Positions 11,868 to 25,281 of a stretch of DNA of 64,000 nt are shown here, piece by piece. The notes under the pieces were generated by a model that worked only from the letters and a program-made list of their open reading frames with translations, did not search any database and was not told where the DNA came from. The DNA comes from Malus domestica (Eukaryota > Streptophyta > Magnoliopsida > Rosales > Rosaceae), in NCBI RefSeq assembly GCF_042453785.1, contig NC_091669.1:11358501-11422500 (forward strand), written 5' to 3'. The position numbers and the translations under genes are program-made. Within the stretch, counting starts at the first letter, position 1, and each line of letters starts with the position of its first letter.

Positions 11868-13240
11868 TATTCAAGATTACGGATAGATCGAGTTAGTTCT
11901 TAGAATTTAGTTAGCCGAAAAACATCATTGATAACAACAAATTGTTCTGTTGAGTCATCAACCAAGAAGAATTAAATATTCACGAAAGCTTAGCATTTTT
12001 TTCATACATATGAAAGCTTAATTAGGATTAAGATTTATATCAAACATATTGACATTCTATTACTATTCCTTTTCGGGTTGGTTTGTCTTGATTTCTTGTA
12101 TTCCCGACAGAACAACTTTTCAATTTTTGATCCAACAAGCGTTTAAGGCCTTCGAGTCATGAGTTGTGTTTATCCAAGCCTTATAATGTGCTAGCTACAT
12201 CGGCTTGACCTATGCATTATGGAATCAAAGTTTGGATCTGATTTGGGGAATGACAACCATCCGATTTGTTTTGTTGGGAGTTTACAACTGAGACATCTAT
12301 GGGAGGATCTTGCTGAGTAAAGTTGTGTGATTTTTCATTTTGTCGTTTATTCAAGTCATCTTGTGTTTGTAATAACTTCAGAAACTCAATATAATTAAGT
12401 TGTCCGGTTTCTCATTTAGGCGAGTTTTATAGTCTCTTACTATAGTTGAGTTGATTGAGTTTTTTTGGATCTTTTGTTAAATGGTGTTTTGGGATGGTAA
12501 GGTGATTTACAAATGTGACATCCTTATCTACAAAATATAGATATAAGCATGTCATTTTTCTATCCCATAATTGATTTGAAAGCTTTCATCTCTCACATGA
12601 TTTTCAGCACAAGATGCATTGGTTTTTATGAAACATTTGTCTTTTTTAATTTGTTGCCACATTTGAGATTATTATTTTGTAGCTTCAGATCTCTATTTAC
12701 AAGTACCCTCCTATGGAGATCATGTTCTTCGTGATCCTGTATTCATCTTTTTCATAAATGAAATATGCCGTTGTCTTTAAAATGAATAAAACTTAAAAAA
12801 TATTGACATAGAAATATGTCGTTTTCTTTGTTTAAATTCATAAACAAGAAAATTAGAATTTCTGCATGGAAAAAAAAAACTTGGAATTTGGGACCTCCAA
12901 TTTTCAAGTTTAATATCCACGTAAATATGTGTCATTTCCAAATTTCTGGCATTTCTATTTTCGTCATTTTGAAATTGCTAGTAATCTTAAATTTTCTTAT
13001 CCAAACATAATGTAGGTTAACCAAATAAAAAAAATTCACAAATAGATAAAAGTCCAACATTTCTATTTCCGTCATTTTAACTAATCTAATATTTTGGACG
13101 TTTTGTAATATAAAACAATTAAACCGTTTCCTAAAATATACGAAAGTAAATCAAAGTCAAGACTCAAAACCAAGACCACAGAGTTTTACAAAGTAAACCT
13201 AAAACACTTGTGAGAGAGACAGAGAGCGATAGATACAGTC

Positions 13241-13273
13241 ATGGTGGTGCAGCCGCTAAGTGTGAAAACATAA
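13241..13273 (+). promoter_or_regulatory. Upstream ORF 1 in protease leader
   Basis: ATG at 13241 opens an 11-codon ORF ending TAA 13271-13273. It acts only if transcription starts upstream of it, which I cannot determine. Confidence 0.35.
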
Positions 13274-13299
13274 CGGTATATGAGAGTGCCGTGAGACAA

Positions 13300-13338
13300 A
13301 TGAAGCAGGAAAGCGAGAGGAAAGAAGCAGAAAGATGA
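13300..13338 (+). promoter_or_regulatory. Upstream ORF 2 overlapping the distal protease ATG
   Basis: A 13-codon ORF starting ATG AAG CAG. Its TGA stop (13336-13338) overlaps the ATG at 13335-13337 in the string AGATGAAG. Stop-start overlap of this kind can affect reinitiation. Confidence 0.4.
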
Positions 13339-15463
13339 AGACGACCAGGTAAGCACTTTGATTAAATATTAAAAATTCACAATTCCACATCCTCCTCTCC
13401 TCTCCTCTCCTCTGCTCTGGTATTTATTTCTTCTTCTTTTTTTTTTTTTTATCGAAACCGCGTTTTCAACTGCACCCTCATCTTTTGAAAAAACAAATCA
13501 AGACATTCAAAGTCTTTGACACTGATTCAAAGTATTTCCCAGAAACCTTTCCTATTTTTTTTTAGCTTTAAATTGAAGTTTTTGGTTTCTGGGTGTTCCC
13601 TTCTTTGTTTTCATTCTTTTTCCATCGGAATTCTAGTCCCATCTGATTTTTCCGTTTCTGGGTTCTTCAAATTTTCATCCAAAGATTTGGACATTCAGCA
13701 AAGTTTAAATCTTTCTTGGTTTTTCTCCAATTTTTTTTCCTTCTCGATTTTATTCATGCAGGAATTTGAAACGAGAAGAGACCATCAGAATGGCTGTTAA
13801 GGCTTCAATCCTACTGGTTCTCCTTGTAATCTTCTCCTCCACTTTAGCAGCAATTGCCAGAGTTCACAATCACCGCAATCACAACTCAAATGCCTCCACT
13901 TTCGCCGGCATACAACTGCCGAAGCACATGAGCTTCAACGCCGTCTCCTCCTCATCCCACACCGGCTGCAGCCTCAGCAGCTCCAAAATACCCAACCAAC
14001 CAGATTCAGCCATGGAAGAAGCTGAAGACTCCGACACCGACGAAGCAGCACCCGAATTGAACCCCCATAAACAGACCATGAAGCTCCACCTACGGCACAG
14101 ATCACAGAACAAACAATCCGAAAGAAAAAGTTCAGTGATCGAGTCCACAGTCCGAGACTTAGTCAGAATTCAAACCCTCCACACAAGAATCGTCGAGAAG
14201 AAGAATCAGAACACATTTTCAAGGCTGCAGAAAGATAAGAAACCGAAGCACCACCAATCAAATCCGGTTGTAGCCCCAGCAGCCTCGCCGGAGTCCTACA
14301 CCAACGAGCTCTCTGGCCAGCTTCAGGCCACGTTGAAGTCCGGCGTCAGCCTCGGCTCCGGCGAGTACTTCATGGATGTTTTCATCGGTACACCCCCTAA
14401 ACACTTCTCTTTAATTCTCGACACTGGCAGTGACCTTAACTGGGTCCAATGCGCGCCGTGCCATGACTGCTTCGAGCAGCACGGTCCGCATTACGACCCC
14501 AAAGACTCAACTTCTTTTCTTGACATTAGCTGCAAGGATCCGCGGTGTCGATTAGTTTCGTCCCCGGATCCTCCGCAGCCCTGCAAGTCCGAAAATCAAA
14601 CGTGTCCGTATTTCTACTGGTACGGAGACAGCTCCAACACCACCGGCGACTTCGCCCTCGAAACCTTTACCATCAACCTCACGTCATCGAACAAGGCGGA
14701 GTTCAAGAGGGTGGAGAATGTGATGTTTGGATGCGGCCATTGGAACAGAGGATTGTTCCATGGGGCTGCAGGGTTGCTAGGTCTTGGCAGAGGTCCTCTT
14801 TCCTTTGCTTCTCAGCTCCAATCGCTGTACGGCCACTCGTTTTCCTACTGCCTTGTGGATCGAAACAGCGATGCGAATGTCAGCAGCAAGTTGATTTTCG
14901 GGGAGGACAAGAACCTCTTGAGCCACCCGAAATTGACCTACACTTCCTTGGTGGGAGGGAAAGAAAACCCTGCTGATACATTCTACTATGTCGAGATAAA
15001 ATCCATCATGGTCGGCGGAGAAGCGGTGGACATACCGGCTGAGACTTGGAAATTGTCGCCGGAGGGTGCGGGTGGGACAATCGTTGATTCCGGCACCACG
15101 TTGAGTTACTTTGCTGATCCAGCCTATCAAATTATCAAGGACGCTTTTGAGAAAAAGGTTAAAGGGTATCCAGTAGTGAATGACTTTCCATTTTTGGAAC
15201 CTTGTTACAATGTGTCAGGTGTTGAGAAAATAGAGCTGCCGGAATTTGCGATTGTGTTTGCGGACGGAGCTGTGTGGGATTTCCCAGTTGAGAACTACTT
15301 CATCCAGATCGAACCGCAGGAAATCGTCTGCCTGGCGGTGTTGGGGACTCCGAAATCCGGCCTTTCGATCATCGGTAACTATCAGCAGCAGAATTTTCAT
15401 ATCCTCTATGATACAAAGAAGTCTAGGTTAGGATATGCACCCATGAAATGTGCTGATGTTTAG
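13335..15463 (+). CDS. Nepenthesin-type (A1) aspartyl protease, secreted
   Basis: Pepsin-like aspartic endopeptidase of the plant nepenthesin/TAXi group, close to Arabidopsis At3g59080/At2g42980. Numbered from ATG 13790 (557 aa): hydrophobic signal peptide at residues 3-24 (ILLVLLVIFSSTLAAIA), an acidic/basic propeptide-like region to ~185, first catalytic motif DTGS at 211, Cys-rich nepenthesin insert (CAPCHDC ... CKDPRC), GCGHWNRGLF, second catalytic motif DSGT at 433, and a conserved C-terminus with SIIGNYQQQNFHILYD. The main exon is uninterrupted. A consistent GT-AG intron (13349-13761) joins exon 13335-13348 in frame and would add 14 residues (MKTTRNLKREETIR) before MAVKAS. The start is therefore either ATG 13335 or ATG 13790. 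A TTG at 13766 is not a plausible plant start. Substrate unknown. Confidence 0.93.
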
Positions 15464-17210
15464 AAGGTGGGGAAAAATTGTAAGCATTTTTTTTTTCTTT
15501 AAGATTTTCCTTCTGACAAGGAGCATAGGTGACATACAGAAATTATATTAATTGTTTTTCTTCTTCTGATTTTTTGAAGTTTTAAGTGATTACATATTGA
15601 TAGCTAGAAAGGGCTATAACCTGTATTTAAAAAAATAAAGAAATATTAATGCATTTTTTGCACATTTTTATACTGGTTCTTGTTATTGCCTTTTGATGTG
15701 TTTAATTTAATAGAAAATTTCATTTTAATCATTGAAAAATATGACTTATATACTATAACTTATGTAAGATTAAGATTTAATTTTCGTCCTTGATACATTT
15801 AGTCACCTTATTTATTAATTATATTTTGATGTTTTATGTTTCTTTTTCTTCCTAATTTTAATGTATCTATCACATTTATTTCTAATTTTCATTTCATTGC
15901 TCATAATTATTTTATTGCAGACATTTAGGTGAACTAATTTTTTTTATACAATATTTCGATATAATTAGTGTTCTTCATTTATTAATTTATTTAATATATT
16001 TTAGTATATTCATCGATACAAACATTTATGTACATTAATTCAATATAATATATTTCGGTACAGACGTTTAGGTTCATACATTTCAGTACAAACTTTTAGG
16101 TTCATTATAATATATTTCGGTACATACATTTCGGTACAAAGAAGTCAATTTAATATATTTCGGTACAACCATTTATGTACACTTATGTATTTACATATTT
16201 TTCTTATGTAACACTAATTTCTTTTGATGTTTTCTCATTTGGGTTGATTTATAATTGGAAGAACTAAAATGTGCATATTAATAAAATCAAAATTTTAATG
16301 TGGAGACATTAAATAACAAACATAGAATATGAATTAAATAAAAGTACCCTTCAACTTTTTTTTTTAAACTTCAATTTTTTTAAGGACTAATCTTAAAAAC
16401 ACCGTAGTTTGATTGAATGAATCATTCTTTCATGAACCAGTTATGAATGTCTTTATGTAAATAGGGATTTTGGAGGGAGGCTTATATTTAAAATTTAATT
16501 AATTTCTTGGTTTTAGACCTAGAATTCCTCGCTGCTTGTTGGCAGAAAGAAACACGTTACTCTGACGAATTTGGCTGTATTCCGTCTGTCAACTTTGATT
16601 TGATATTATGAAATTCTAATTCTTTCTTAACCTTTCATTTTTCTACGTTATTTTTGTTTATCTTGAAGCCTAACACTCTTTGGACTATATATTACCATGA
16701 TGAATACCTGGTCAATTATTTAGGTGTATGGAAACTTTAACATATAGTGTGAATAAAACAAAGAACAATTCAACCGTTTGGTTTGGGCTGTCGTAACTTC
16801 TCTATTGATTTCACTTTATGTATATACATTTGATATTACAAATTTACAAGTATAATTAAGCTTACACAATTCAAAGGCGGTCTACATACATGACATCAAT
16901 AGTTGACTTAAACTACCGCTACAAAACGTTAATTTTCGCATAACAATTTGTGATAATGCCTTGGATATATTTGCCATTGTAGAAGAAATGAATGGATTCC
17001 CATTTAGAGGACCATAGCTTTTGTCATAAGAGCCAAGTCAGCCTTGTTATGTTATGTAGAAAGAAATTTCCAAATATTGCTTTGCAAGGTGGCTTATTGG
17101 AGAAGATCATCTGAAACCACAACCGATGCTAAGTCATCGTTTAGGGCTTCCAAGAGACCAATTTGACATGCCTTCTTCTTTTTCTCAAAACTGTCTGACC
17201 CACCATGTAT
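15464..17210. other. 3' flank of protease and AT-rich intergenic DNA
   Basis: Contains the protease 3' UTR at its start and the short repeat cluster at 15990-16185. No further gene is supported. Confidence 0.5.
15990..16185. repeat. Imperfect short tandem repeats (ATATTTCGGTACA type)
   Basis: ATATATTTCGGTACA plus ACATTTAGGTTCAT-like segments recur about six times with irregular spacing. No coding potential. Confidence 0.6.
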
Positions 17211-17888
17211 TGTTGGAAATATGTCAACAATCTATGATTATATATACTAATAATAAATGCGAATAACTATATTACAGAGAATAAACAAGATGAAATATTA
17301 TTTAAGCAGAGAAACATAAGATCCAGACTTGCGTACTGCAATGTCCTTGAAACAGAAATTTCGTCATACTCAGTGCTTGTAGTTCTACGGACGTCTACTT
17401 CATCAGGATTCAACGATCTAAGTTAGAATGTCAGTATGCTTGGTATATAGGGATTGATGATTTTCAGTATATTGAATGATATGCAGATGCATGTATTTAT
17501 AGCGAGCATATGTCTGTTCGCAACATACATGTTTTTGGGAGGCCACTGTTCAACGCAAATGGTGTGTTGCTTCATTTGTTTCTCAGATATGTTCATACGC
17601 TCTCAGACTTCATTTGAAAGGATGAGTCTTTTCTTAAAAAATAATTAATTAAAGAATTTAATTTTCAGAGCCTAAGAGCCCCAAGGCCCATCTTTTGATA
17701 ATTAATTATATATTAATTATAAATTAATTATTACATCCCAAAACCCAACCCCAAGGATGAACCAAATTCTATTCTCCAAGATCCATCACTTAAATCACTT
17801 TTTATAAGGGACAAAGCCTTATAAAATGAGGAAACTTTGTGGTGGTGAGTAATGTGAGACAATGAAATTCTACTCAAAATTTCCAACA
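17211..17888 (-). repeat. Copia 3' LTR (complete)
   Basis: 678 bp, TG...CA ends. Its last ~215 bp match the partial LTR at 19370-19601 with many substitutions, so the insertion is old. Purine-rich sequence (AAATGTCGGGTAT on minus) borders it as a probable polypurine tract. Confidence 0.82.
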
Positions 17889-18514
17889 ATACCCGACATT
17901 TGAGTTGAAATTTCATTCAAACACCACCAATTTACATATAACACCCCACATTTGAATGCAAATGTAAGTGCAAATGTATGACTAGGCTGCCTAAAACTGA
18001 GAGAGCATAGACGTGATATGCATCGGGTGAAGTGTCTTTTGGACTTGAACTTACCCTAGTGAGAACATATCGGGTTTACTTGGTGACGCAATGGATGTGG
18101 AAGATCTTGAACTGTTCACCGCAGTAATAAACCGAGACAATATGCTACACACATATCATGTCTGCCACATGTCAATTCATACGGTTGTGTTCATTTTGGC
18201 CCTGAATAGATCCCGAATTTCGTAGGAGCTTTAGAGAATTTAGCCCTTTCAATTCTGATAAATGCGGCCCCATTTACTCCTATATAGGTGACATTAATTA
18301 AGAATAGTCTGGCATATTTCTCTTGATAACAAGATATTAATGTCATTAAATGTATAAAACATAACCCCTTAAACTCAACAGACAACACACATTTTATCAT
18401 AAGAATGGGTAAGGTGTGTGTTCAACTTGTGAATCAAACTCAACCAGTTTTCCTATTGAACCTAGACCATGGGATCTCCAATCAGCTAGGTTAGGTTTCC
18501 GCCTAGTTCGATTC

Positions 18515-19369
18515 ATTGAATTGTCTTGAGACTCATTCCCCTCGATGTAAATAATATTTTCTCTCTTGGTAGGCCTTTTGTTAAAGGATTAGCTATATTT
18601 TCCTTTGACTTTACATAATCAATGGATATTGTTCCATTGGAGAGCAACTTCTTAAGAATATTATGCCGACGCCTGATGTGTCGCGACTTTCCATTGTATA
18701 CACTAGCGGAGCCAACGCGGGGGCATTGGCATCCTTTGACCCCAATAACCTTGTCAAGTTATCCCTTTGAAAATTTTATGAACCCGTATAGTAGCACTGC
18801 AACAGCAGCTTTGCAGCAGCACGTTGCTTTGTAAACTTATCCCAATAACCTTTTACTTGTAAACTTATCCTTTTCTAAACTTATCCCTTAAAAAAAAAAA
18901 ATTAATACCTTTCTAATTTAACAAAGCTACGTCGTTTGCATAATGAGTTTTCTGCGTTGAAAGGGATTAGTAGCCTTGCACAAAAGTTGACGGAGACAAA
19001 GAAGGATAGACAATATCCCTTGGTGTAATTGCTAGTGAAATTAACATTGATTTTAACTGTTGCGACTGCTTCAGTTGAAATAGTTTTTTCGGTGATGAAA
19101 ATTATGAAGAATCCACATCTTAATAAGATGGGTTGAATGATAGTTTGGTTGTGTACATTGAGAAAGATGTTTTTGGTTCTATTGATAAAAATGTTCTGAT
19201 TCTATGTTTCTAAAATATGAGAACACACCGTGGACAATTATAAATGAAAGTATGATGGAATTTTTAAAGCTATTTTTTGACCCCATCGTTTTAAATTCTT
19301 GGCTCCGCCACTGATTGTATACATGACTTTTGGCCCTTAATTGCACTACCATATTTTCACAATGTATAC
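18515..19369 (-). pseudogene. Copia pol remnant (RNase H C-terminus), interrupted
   Basis: The minus strand encodes the typical Copia RNase H tail: SRHIRRRHN, then SNGTISIDYVKSKENIANPL and TKGLPREK, then TSRGMSLK. A short upstream piece (ENMVVQLRAKSHV) lies at 19322-19369 beyond the hAT insertion. Nothing upstream of this in pol survives. Confidence 0.8.
18701..19313 (+). mobile_element. hAT transposon derivative (613 bp)
   Basis: Inverted ends CACTAGCGGAGCCAA and CAGTGGCGGAGCCAA (right end, reverse complement) with a perfect 8-bp target duplication ATTGTATA at 18693-18700 and 19314-19321. The plus strand near 19050-19180 carries a degraded transposase C-terminus (ATASVE...FSVMKIMKN, then NDSLVVYIEKDVFGSIDKNV) typical of the hAT dimerisation region, with a frameshift between the parts. 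A deletion derivative, not autonomous. Confidence 0.9.
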
Positions 19370-19601
19370 AAGAGCCCCAAGGGCCAAGACCCATCTTTTG
19401 ATAATTAAGTATATATTAATTATAATTAATTATATATTAATTATTACACCCCAAAGCCCAACTCTAAGGGTGAGTCCAATTCTATTCTCCGAGGTTCATC
19501 ACTCCAATAACTTTTTATAAGGGATAAAACCTTATAAAGTGAGGAAACCTTGTGGTGGTGAGTAATGTGGGACAATGAAATTCTACTCAAAATTTCCAAC
19601 A
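19370..19601 (-). repeat. Copia 5' LTR (truncated)
   Basis: Matches 17674-17888 of the complete LTR, from AAGAGCCCCAAG to TTTCCAACA. The part nearest the coding region is missing, joined directly to the pol remnant. Confidence 0.82.
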
Positions 19602-19606
19602 TGCAT

Positions 19607-20461
19607 TAGTGGCTTCACCGCCATAGCGCTCCTCAGCCTCCTATTGTAACGGTGTTATCTCCAACTTTGTTACTTGAAGACCTTGACATGTCTAAAATTG
19701 GATGAGGGCAAGCCAAGTGAGATTTGACAATCAAAAGGTTTTGAGGCGACTCTAGCAAGTCGAAATGTTCAGAAGGTTACCTGTTAAAGTTGACACATAA
19801 CATGAATACGTAGGGCATTAGGACTTGCATTTTCTTGCCTTTAATTGCAAGGTACAAAGCATCATGACTCATAACTATCTGTCTCTGCAAGTTGGGATTC
19901 GGGGTCCGAGAAGACGAGACCAATCAACTAACTATTTTCAATGCTTCTGACTAGAAGTCAAGGGTTTCCATTAACATTCACAAGCTAGACCTGTTTGTAG
20001 AGATCAATTTACATGAAACGAGTTTTACCGATATAACATTTTATTTTAATAACATAATGTTAAAAAATTACACATAAAAATTGTATTATTAGAGCGAAAC
20101 GCTACGATGATTGTGAATCTATTCTATATAAGTGTTTCTCTTGCTTTCATGCTCTTGTTTGTGGCTTTCTCCAATGGCAAATTCTTATATATGTAACCCA
20201 ATATTTATGTCTCTCTTTTATATCTCTCGTGACCAGTGTGTAAATTGAGTGATACAGAAGAGGGAATAAACAACCAGTTAAACGCTTGAATGTGCACCCT
20301 ACTAGAAATGTTTGGGAAAATGAGCAATACGACACCCTTAATATTCCAAAATTAACACCAAGTTGTAATCGCTATGGACGCAAAAAGAAGAGGTTCTCCC
20401 TTACTTAATTTTAATTTTTAGAGAAGCATGTTAAATCTCTCTCCCTACGAAGGACACAATT
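19607..20461. other. Intergenic DNA
   Basis: No gene supported. The first ~50 bp and the DNA left of the Copia element together form a short open frame on the minus strand (see findings). Confidence 0.45.
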
Positions 20462-20588
20462 ATAATATAACGACAACACAACGATGACTTAATGACGATA
20501 TAATAAACATATTTTGACATTTTGTTGCAGAAATTATCAGTGATTATTGTATCATCATTATATCATCGTTGTGTTGTCGTTATATTAT
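20462..20588. repeat. Inverted repeat with perfect 26-bp arms
   Basis: Arms at 20462-20487 and 20563-20588 are exact reverse complements (ATAATATAACGACAACACAA and the rest) around a 75-bp spacer whose inner flanks are also imperfectly complementary. A strong hairpin, probably a foldback or MITE remnant. Confidence 0.8.
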
Positions 20589-20748
20589 CGTTATGTCGTC
20601 AGTATATAATCAATATATGATAGTTACTTATCATTTCCGTAAATGTTATTATGCAAGTAAAGAATAGTCTCGTCTTTTTACATCCATATTTTTGTTTTTG
20701 AAAACGGTCATTGTTTTATCTATCACAACTTGGAGTCATTTTTGTAAG

Positions 20749-20892
20749 GGGTGTGTTATCCACACACTTTTTTTTACTTTTCATACACCCTCTTAATTTC
20801 CAGCCGCTAGATCGAATGAATTGAAGAAGATCAAAGGATAAAAATTAATAAAGAGTATGAGAAGTAAAAAGTGGTGATGGATATTACACCCC
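20749..20892. mobile_element. Mutator-like MITE (144 bp)
   Basis: Inverted ends GGGGTGTGTTATCCA and GGGGTGTAATATCCA (right end, reverse complement), flanked by a perfect 9-bp duplication TTTTTGTAA at 20740-20748 and 20893-20901. Nine-base duplications with G-rich ends fit Mutator-type MITEs. Confidence 0.85.
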
Positions 20893-21268
20893 TTTTTGTA
20901 ATAGCAAATTTTAGGGTGTCATTTTTGTGCATTTCCCATACATTTGCCTCTCAACGCATGGAAAATAATGGGCTACTTGAGTCCTATGAAAGTTCAATGA
21001 AACCTAGCCCAGCCCACACTCAGGAGTCGGAAAACAAATCAAAACCATGATGGGCTACTTGAGTCCAATCAAAATTCATGGGAAGATTTGACCAGGAAAG
21101 GGAATCAAATCTACTAGTCCTTTTTTTAGTTAATTTAATTTTTATTTTTTAGTATTTGATTATAAATTTCAATAAGAGACTTGTAATCTTCTGATATTTT
21201 AATAATGCAAGAAACTCGAAAATCCAATTTCGTTCCGACTTATATATTTTTGGCATGAATTAAAATAT

Positions 21269-21369
21269 TGGGCCCATAAAATATGGGCTTTTGTCAGCAG
21301 AAAAATAAAAGTTGGGCTTCTACATGAACTTTGAAGGCCCATACACACCAACCAGAGGAATTAGGGTTT
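21269..21369 (+). promoter_or_regulatory. Ribosomal-protein promoter: site II motifs and telo box
   Basis: Within 230 bp of the eL20 ATG are TGGGCCCAT (21269), TGGGCT (21284 and 21313), GGCCCA (21336) and the telo box TTAGGGTTT (21361-21369). Site II (TGGGCY) elements with a telo box are the standard pairing in plant ribosomal-protein and growth-linked promoters. Confidence 0.8.
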
Positions 21370-21497
21370 TTAAACCTTCGCTTGTTATAGAGTTGTGGAA
21401 GACAAACTGCTCTTGTAGCCAGCAGCCGTCAGCAGTCAGCAGCCAGAGCAGCCAGAGCAGCCAGAGCAGCGGCGTCTCTCTCCCTCATCGCAAAAAA

Positions 21498-23223
<1,726 letters not shown>

Positions 23224-23549
23224 TCTTGTTACCTCCTGCGGGTTCCCTTCCTCCGAAGGCTTTGCATTTTAATTAGCTAAACCAGTTATGCAAGTTTTGT
23301 TTTGTGGGAGTGAACATCCTTTTTTCTATCATCTGCGATGTTACAGTTTCGACGTGTCTTTACAAGTTTATAATGACTTTAATGAGCTTGGTGTTTTATT
23401 TTATGCTTGCAATTTCGTCTATGATGCTTCGCTTTCGCTCTGATTTCGTTAATGCATACGCCATGCTGCATGTAATCTGCATTTGCAGATGAACATATCA
23501 TGGACAATGTTTCACTCGATTTGTATCTTGCTAAGATTTCCCAGCAACT
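23224..23549 (+). other. 3' UTR/flank of eL20
   Basis: T-rich sequence after the stop codon, probably 3' UTR. No other feature. Confidence 0.5.
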
Positions 23550-24199
23550 AAGTGGAGGGATGCAGCGAACATTTTCGCACTCAAACGTCTTGAGTTTGAA
23601 TTTTTGCCTTCACCAAATATCATTTGACCAAATGACAACTACATGTATGAAAATCAGACAATGTGCTATATAAAACAAAGTAAAGAAACGCTTCAGCACA
23701 TGTATCAAACACAATCTTCGGTGAAAGCTATAGGCCGGTCTCCGTGCTCAATCATAAATAGATAAACCGACGAGTGGAATAGGAACCTGATTCTCCACCG
23801 AACCGCAGGAGATAGTTGCCCATCATACGGCTCATCAACTTCACTTGTATCAAACTGTGATTTAGCTTCTAGAAAGAACGATTGTTTAAACGTAGATAAT
23901 CAAGTTTTCCTCGAACCAAAATACCAAAAGAACACAGTGATTTCCGCACTCTTTTTGCACACCCTATTTATTTCTAGATTTTGTATTAAATAAATAAAAA
24001 AAGAATTAAATGGCATAAATAAGTAGAGGTGTAATGAAGTCAAAGGATAAAAACCATGGTGTAGTCGTTGGTGGCGGCGGTGGTGATAGTAGGATGTGGT
24101 GGTGGGTAGATATTAGACGCATTTGCTTGCTCTCTCCCTACCAAACCAAAACATATGCTCTCTCTTTCTCTCTACCAAACCAGTTACTTGGGTTGCTAA
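23550..24199 (+). repeat. Duplicated promoter/5'UTR block, upstream copy
   Basis: Collinear with 25282-25788, from GGATGCAGCGAACATTTTCG to CCAGTTACTTGGG. This copy is longer: it has ~140 bp between two TGTATCAAAC repeats (lost in the other copy) and a GGT-rich stretch at 24057-24090. It is not followed by an ORF of the hydrolase gene. Confidence 0.8.
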
Positions 24200-25281
24200 C
24201 GGAAAACTTAACGGATGTATGAAACTGTCCCAAAATCAAGACTTGAGTTATGACTTTGGGATGTAAAAAACTTCATGTACCAAATGTTGAAAACCACGAA
24301 ACTTCATAGTAGTAGATTGAGATTAACCCATGAAATAAAGAACCACTAATAAATCAATGACCAAAACCAAGAGTCATATACTACTCTAGTAATAGCATTG
24401 TCCAATCAAGTATTTAGCATTAGCATCTGACAATGCCATGGAAAAATGTAGAACCACGCAGTAGTTTTAGAGCTCCAATTATCTACACAAACTTAGGCTA
24501 CAACACATTCAAATTCAGCAATGCTCTTCAAGTGTAGGACAAATATGGCATACAAATATTCAAATGTATCTGGCCTCAATTAGGGAATAACATTGATACT
24601 TATAAAACAAACCCAACTCTTACATTTCTAAAGAGAACCAAATTGAGGTTAGGATTTCAAGGTTCTTCCCTAAATATGCAACCAATCCTTCTTGCCCAGT
24701 CCCGATTCAACTCCTAAACAATACAATGAGTATCATCTTAAATATTCATGCAAAATACCAAATTAAAATTCGAAATCAAGAACTGATCCCAAAACTGAAA
24801 GTTAACACCTTGGAAAAAAAAAAACTTACGCTAGAGGAGAGCCCACAATGAAAGAATCATTATTTTCACTTGGGTCGAGGCCAGGTTCCAGCGGGGTTGG
24901 CCAAAATTGGGGGAAAGTCGTCGGAAAACGTCAATAGGTTTGGACCTTGTTTTCTTTGTGCACTGGTTTGCAAAGGGTGAGTATGGTATCAGATTGAAGA
25001 CGGCTTTGCTACGAAAGTATAGCTTCCGGCCTCGTGTGATTTCATTATTGTATGAGGAAGTTATGTTGAAAATAGTTTGCAAGGGGTGAAGTCAGTAAAG
25101 GAGGAAGTTATGTAAATTTTTTCTGGTTTCAAATTTTTACTACGCTTGTACTTAATCGTTTGTAATAATGAGATACGTAATAAATAGTGAAATTTCAAGG
25201 ACGAGATTTCACACCTCAGGCCTAGCCCTCAGTTGGAGACGCTTTTTTTGACCCTCTGGACTCTTCGGTTGAAGATGGTCT
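24200..25281. other. DNA between the two duplicated blocks
   Basis: No supportable gene on either strand. A minus-strand GT donor-like site near 24830 and an acceptor-like site near 24718 exist, but the frames carry stops. Confidence 0.4.

Larger units (their letters stand above)
8271..13240. other. Long intergenic stretch without supportable genes
   Basis: Nearly 5 kb of AT-rich DNA upstream of the protease gene. I see microsatellites (separate entries), one foldback element (11677-11867) and several low-complexity runs, but no ORF with recognisable domains and no RNA gene. Confidence 0.5.
17211..19601 (-). mobile_element. Deleted Ty1/Copia retrotransposon with nested hAT
   Basis: Starts TGTTGGAAAT and ends TTTCCAACA, flanked by TGTAT (17206-17210) and TGCAT (19602-19606), a probable 5-bp target duplication with one mutation. 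The complete LTR is 17211-17888. The other LTR is truncated (19370-19601). Only the end of pol remains between them, on the minus strand, and a hAT element splits it. Gag, protease, integrase, most of the reverse transcriptase and the primer site are gone. Confidence 0.85.

Noticed and set aside
12549..12734. Phe-rich 61-codon ORF
   Set aside because: Low-complexity AT-rich translation, no support.
13766..13789. Protease start at 13766
   Set aside because: The codon is TTG. ATG 13790, or ATG 13335 after splicing, are the credible plant starts.
13516..13800. 94-codon ORF upstream of the protease
   Set aside because: Lies in the probable leader intron; T-rich hydrophobic translation with no domain.
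13879..15431. Alternative-frame ORFs across the protease (up to 143 codons)
   Set aside because: Shadows of the real frame, which carries all family motifs.
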